Shown in pieces: positions 62,266 through 64,000 of a DNA stretch of 64,000 bases. The translations under genes and the position numbers were made by a program. The notes under the pieces are model-generated. The model was not told the DNA's origin and ran no database searches. It saw only the letters and a list, made by a program, of their open reading frames with translations. The stretch is from NCBI RefSeq assembly GCF_024199845.1, contig NZ_JANADO010000001.1, positions 7,130,001 through 7,194,000 of the forward strand, written 5' to 3'. Each line of letters starts with the position of its first letter. The first letter of the stretch is position 1. The DNA is from Bradyrhizobium sp. CCGB12. GTDB taxonomy: Bacteria; Pseudomonadota; Alphaproteobacteria; Rhizobiales; Xanthobacteraceae.

Positions 62266-62637
62266 CTACACCACCGCCAGCTTCCGATCGATCACCAGCA
62301 GCACCCGCTCGAGCTCGTGACCGCGGCGCAGGATGAGGCCGGTCGCCGAGATCACGCTGTACATGCCCTGCTTGCGCGCGAGCCGCGGGTCCTTCTCGAT
62401 CCGGTAGATCGGGACTTCAGAGGCGCGGCGATAGACCGAGAACACGGCGCGGTCCTTCAGGAAATCGATGGCATAGTCGCGCCACTCGCCGTCGGCGACC
62501 ATGCGGCCGTAGAGATTGAGAATCCGGTGCAACTCGAGGCGGTTGAACGTTACCCGGTTCGGCTGCGTCGCCGCAGCGGCGGGGCGCGCCGCCGCGCGCT
62601 GCTCGCTCGGATCCGCATCCTCCGACATCAGACTCAT
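62266..62637 (-). CDS. DUF2794 protein
   Basis: The 123-residue protein has a Glu/Ala-rich start (MSLMSEDADPSEQRAAARPA), then the conserved domain from VTFNRLELHRILNLYGRMVA to DFLKDRAVFSVYRRASEVPI YRI and VLLVIDRKLAVV. This is the DUF2794 core found in alphaproteobacteria. The function is unknown. No membrane or signal segment is seen. ATG 62637 fits the family length. It stands alone next to the repeat pair. Confidence 0.88.
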   Translation of the reverse strand: MSLMSEDADPSEQRAAARPAAAATQPNRVTFNRLELHRILNLYGRMVADGEWRDYAIDFLKDRAVFSVYRRASEVPIYRIEKDPRLARKQGMYSVISATGLILRRGHELERVLLVIDRKLAVV

Positions 62638-62981
62638 GAGAAGTGCCTCCCGCCTCGCATGCCCGCTGGTCCGCGAAAACCGTCCCGGAACCCTGGGATC
62701 ATGACAGTTGCATGATTGCGCCAACCGTGCGCCACCGCAAGGGGGCTCCTTGTTCAACCCATCGAATCAGCGGCGTGTCAGAGCACACGCAATGGTGGAA
62801 CTTCGTCGCGGCAAACCGTCACGGGATCGTTAGCAGGAATCATAGTGTCGCCGCTTTTCCGCCCAGCGCCTGCCGCCCTGCATTGCGAAAAGACTCACGT
62901 GCGTTGACCCGGTCCTTTCGGTTCCGGATTCCTCAGCCCCCAGCCCCCCGGGGTCGACAGGATCGGGTCTGTTCGCGCGAC

Positions 62982-63014
62982 AAGGAGGGCCAACGCAAGT
63001 TGGTCCTTTTTTGT
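62982..63014 (+). terminator. Rho-independent terminator-like hairpin with no gene upstream
   Basis: AAGGAGGGCCAAC, loop GCAA, then GTTGGTCCTTTTTT form a stem with a T-run on the plus strand. The nearest plus-strand gene ends almost 1 kb upstream, so it may end a small RNA. Confidence 0.6.
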
Positions 63015-63072
63015 TTGTGTCGGGATATTTCTGGCGCGCCCGACTTCTTCCCGACCAGCGCAAAAACTCTCT

Positions 63073-63139
63073 CTCCTCATCCCGAGGAGCCGCGAAGCGG
63101 CGTCTCGAAGGATGCAAGGGCGCGCTCCTCACCATGAGG
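63073..63139. repeat. Palindromic repeat CTCCTCATCCCGAGGAG..CTCCTCACCATGAGG
   Basis: CCTCATCCCGAGGAGCCGCG and GGCGCGCTCCTCACCATGAG G are imperfect inverted repeats with GTCTCGAAGGATGCAAGG in between. It belongs to a known type of intergenic element in rhizobia. Confidence 0.65.
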
Positions 63140-63176
63140 GTTGAGAGCAGAGTGTGACGCTAGAGAGAATTTCGAA

Positions 63177-63953
63177 TCAGTGCAGCGACGTGTACGCCGC
63201 GCCCAACATCGCACCCGGCTTCTCCCGGTTGCCATCCTGGACATAGACCACTGCGCCGTCGACGCCATCGCGCGTGAGATTCTCGATCGGCACGGTCCAG
63301 CTTTCCGGACGGCCAGTCCAGTCGCCGACCTTGAGCAGGTTGCGAACGACGTTGTGGTAGGTGACCTGCTGTCCGCGATTCTCGCCGCGGGTGATCGTGA
63401 TCGGCACCGACTTGGCGATCGAGCAGATCCAGACTTCGCCATGCGAGACCGTGGGCTCCTTGCTCGCGGCCACCGAGACGTTGATCTGCTTGCCCGCAAG
63501 AGACATCGTCACCGGCACGCTCATCACACCAAGGCCCTTGTCGGTCTTGCCGATCGCACCTTCGATGCCAGTCCGATCGCTGCCGATGACATGGGTTGAG
63601 CCATTGACGACGACCTGCGGCGTGTAGACTTCACGATCGCCGCGCATGCGCGAATAGGCACGCTGCCGTGCGGAGAAGCGTGAATCCGCCAGCGTGTCCT
63701 TCCAGCCGAGATAGTCCCAATAGTCGATCGGCATGCTCAGCGCGATGACCGAGGGATCCTTGGAGAGATCGCCGATGATCTTGTCGGCGGGCGGACAGGA
63801 CGAACAGCCCTGCGAGGTGAACAATTCGACGACGGCGCGGGGATCGGCCTCGGCGGGACGGATGACGGCGATGATCGCACAGATGCCGAGAGCTCCCGAC
63901 CAGAGGGCGCCGGACCAACGTGAAACCAGATGAGAAGCCGTCATTGCTGTCAT
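63177..63953 (-). CDS. DUF1223 thioredoxin-fold protein
   Basis: The 258-residue exported protein has a signal peptide (residues 1-32, ending in PAEADP). The DUF1223 domain opens with VVELFTSQGCSSCPPADKII, which carries the CSSC pair typical of a thioredoxin-like redox site. It goes on with MPIDYWDYLGWKDTLADS and YTPQVVVNGSTHVIGSD. The function is unknown; periplasmic thiol chemistry is plausible. ATG 63953 is chosen over GTG 63965. The window ends 47 bp upstream, so its promoter is only partly visible. Confidence 0.92.
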   Translation of the reverse strand: MTAMTASHLVSRWSGALWSGALGICAIIAVIRPAEADPRAVVELFTSQGCSSCPPADKIIGDLSKDPSVIALSMPIDYWDYLGWKDTLADSRFSARQRAYSRMRGDREVYTPQVVVNGSTHVIGSDRTGIEGAIGKTDKGLGVMSVPVTMSLAGKQINVSVAASKEPTVSHGEVWICSIAKSVPITITRGENRGQQVTYHNVVRNLLKVGDWTGRPESWTVPIENLTRDGVDGAVVYVQDGNREKPGAMLGAAYTSLH

Positions 63954-64000
63954 GTCGAACGTCACACACCGAACTCGTGGGGGAAGATTATCGCCTGATG

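Larger units (their letters stand above)
62638..63176. other. Long intergenic region with a terminator-like hairpin and one repeat
   Basis: The region between the DUF2794 and DUF1223 genes has no supported protein gene. It holds a strong hairpin with a T-run near 62982-63014, which may end an unseen transcript, and a palindromic repeat near 63073-63139. Several frames on both strands cross it, but they have no recognisable domain. Confidence 0.5.

Overview
The window looks like a chromosomal core region of a slow-growing alphaproteobacterium, most probably Bradyrhizobium or a close relative (Rhodopseudomonas/Nitrobacter group). The grounds are the high GC content, the alphaproteobacterial gene orders (rplU-rpmA, obgE..proB-proA-nadD-rsfS-rlmH-envC-ctpA-yibQ-rppH, atpHAGDC, mdh-sucCD-sucA-odhB-lpdA), a perfect CtrA box, two orphan Bug solute-binding proteins and many short palindromic intergenic repeats typical of that group. 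No phage, plasmid, IS element, CRISPR array, rRNA operon or defence system was seen. The only RNA gene supported is one tRNA-Ser(CGA).

Layout. 1-5.1 kb: a DMT exporter divergent from a MocR-type regulator, a DUF2157/GDYXXLXY membrane pair, and a Bug-type solute-binding protein lying on the 3' side of tRNA-Ser. 5.6-12.9 kb: an alpha/beta hydrolase, an apparently circularly permuted ROK-family sugar kinase, ribosomal proteins L21 and L27, a GNAT enzyme, a second DMT exporter, a MaoC dehydratase and ObgE. 13-15.9 kb: a sulfatase/phosphonate monoester hydrolase-type enzyme and a second Bug protein, apparently inserted in the obgE-proB interval and bracketed by palindromic repeats. 16-25.7 kb: proline synthesis (proB, proA), NAD synthesis (nadD), ribosome factors (rsfS, rlmH), cell-envelope genes (EnvC-like, CtpA, YibQ-like deacetylase) and two tandem RppH-type Nudix hydrolases. 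26-33 kb: a class III nucleotide cyclase and the five-gene F1 ATP synthase operon, with repeats in two of its gene junctions. 33.5-43.3 kb: an RlpA-like protein below a CtrA box, PriA divergent from XerC, a three-gene cell-surface-type module (YLDPGTG small protein, methyltransferase, membrane sulfatase-like enzyme) and membrane proteins of unknown role. 43.3-53.9 kb: a TCA-cycle block on the minus strand (mdh, sucC, DUF1579, sucD, sucA, odhB, SDR, lpdA). 54-64 kb: ZapE, ThpR, a TesA-like esterase divergent from a YbbA/YbbP-type ABC transporter, a Bax-inhibitor-1 protein, a GNAT enzyme, DUF2794 and DUF1223.

Most of the window is housekeeping. The item most worth a second look is the ROK protein at 6903-8039: its sequence motifs are all recognisable, but the half that is normally C-terminal comes first. 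Other points are the CtrA site before rlpA, the YLDPGTG/methyltransferase/sulfatase module, a 32-residue membrane microprotein, a 25-bp repeat seen twice, repeats placed inside the atp operon, a 43-bp palindrome in the odhB leader, and an EnvC-like protein whose LytM domain lacks its metal ligands. All assignments are from reading motifs and gene order; no database search was run.
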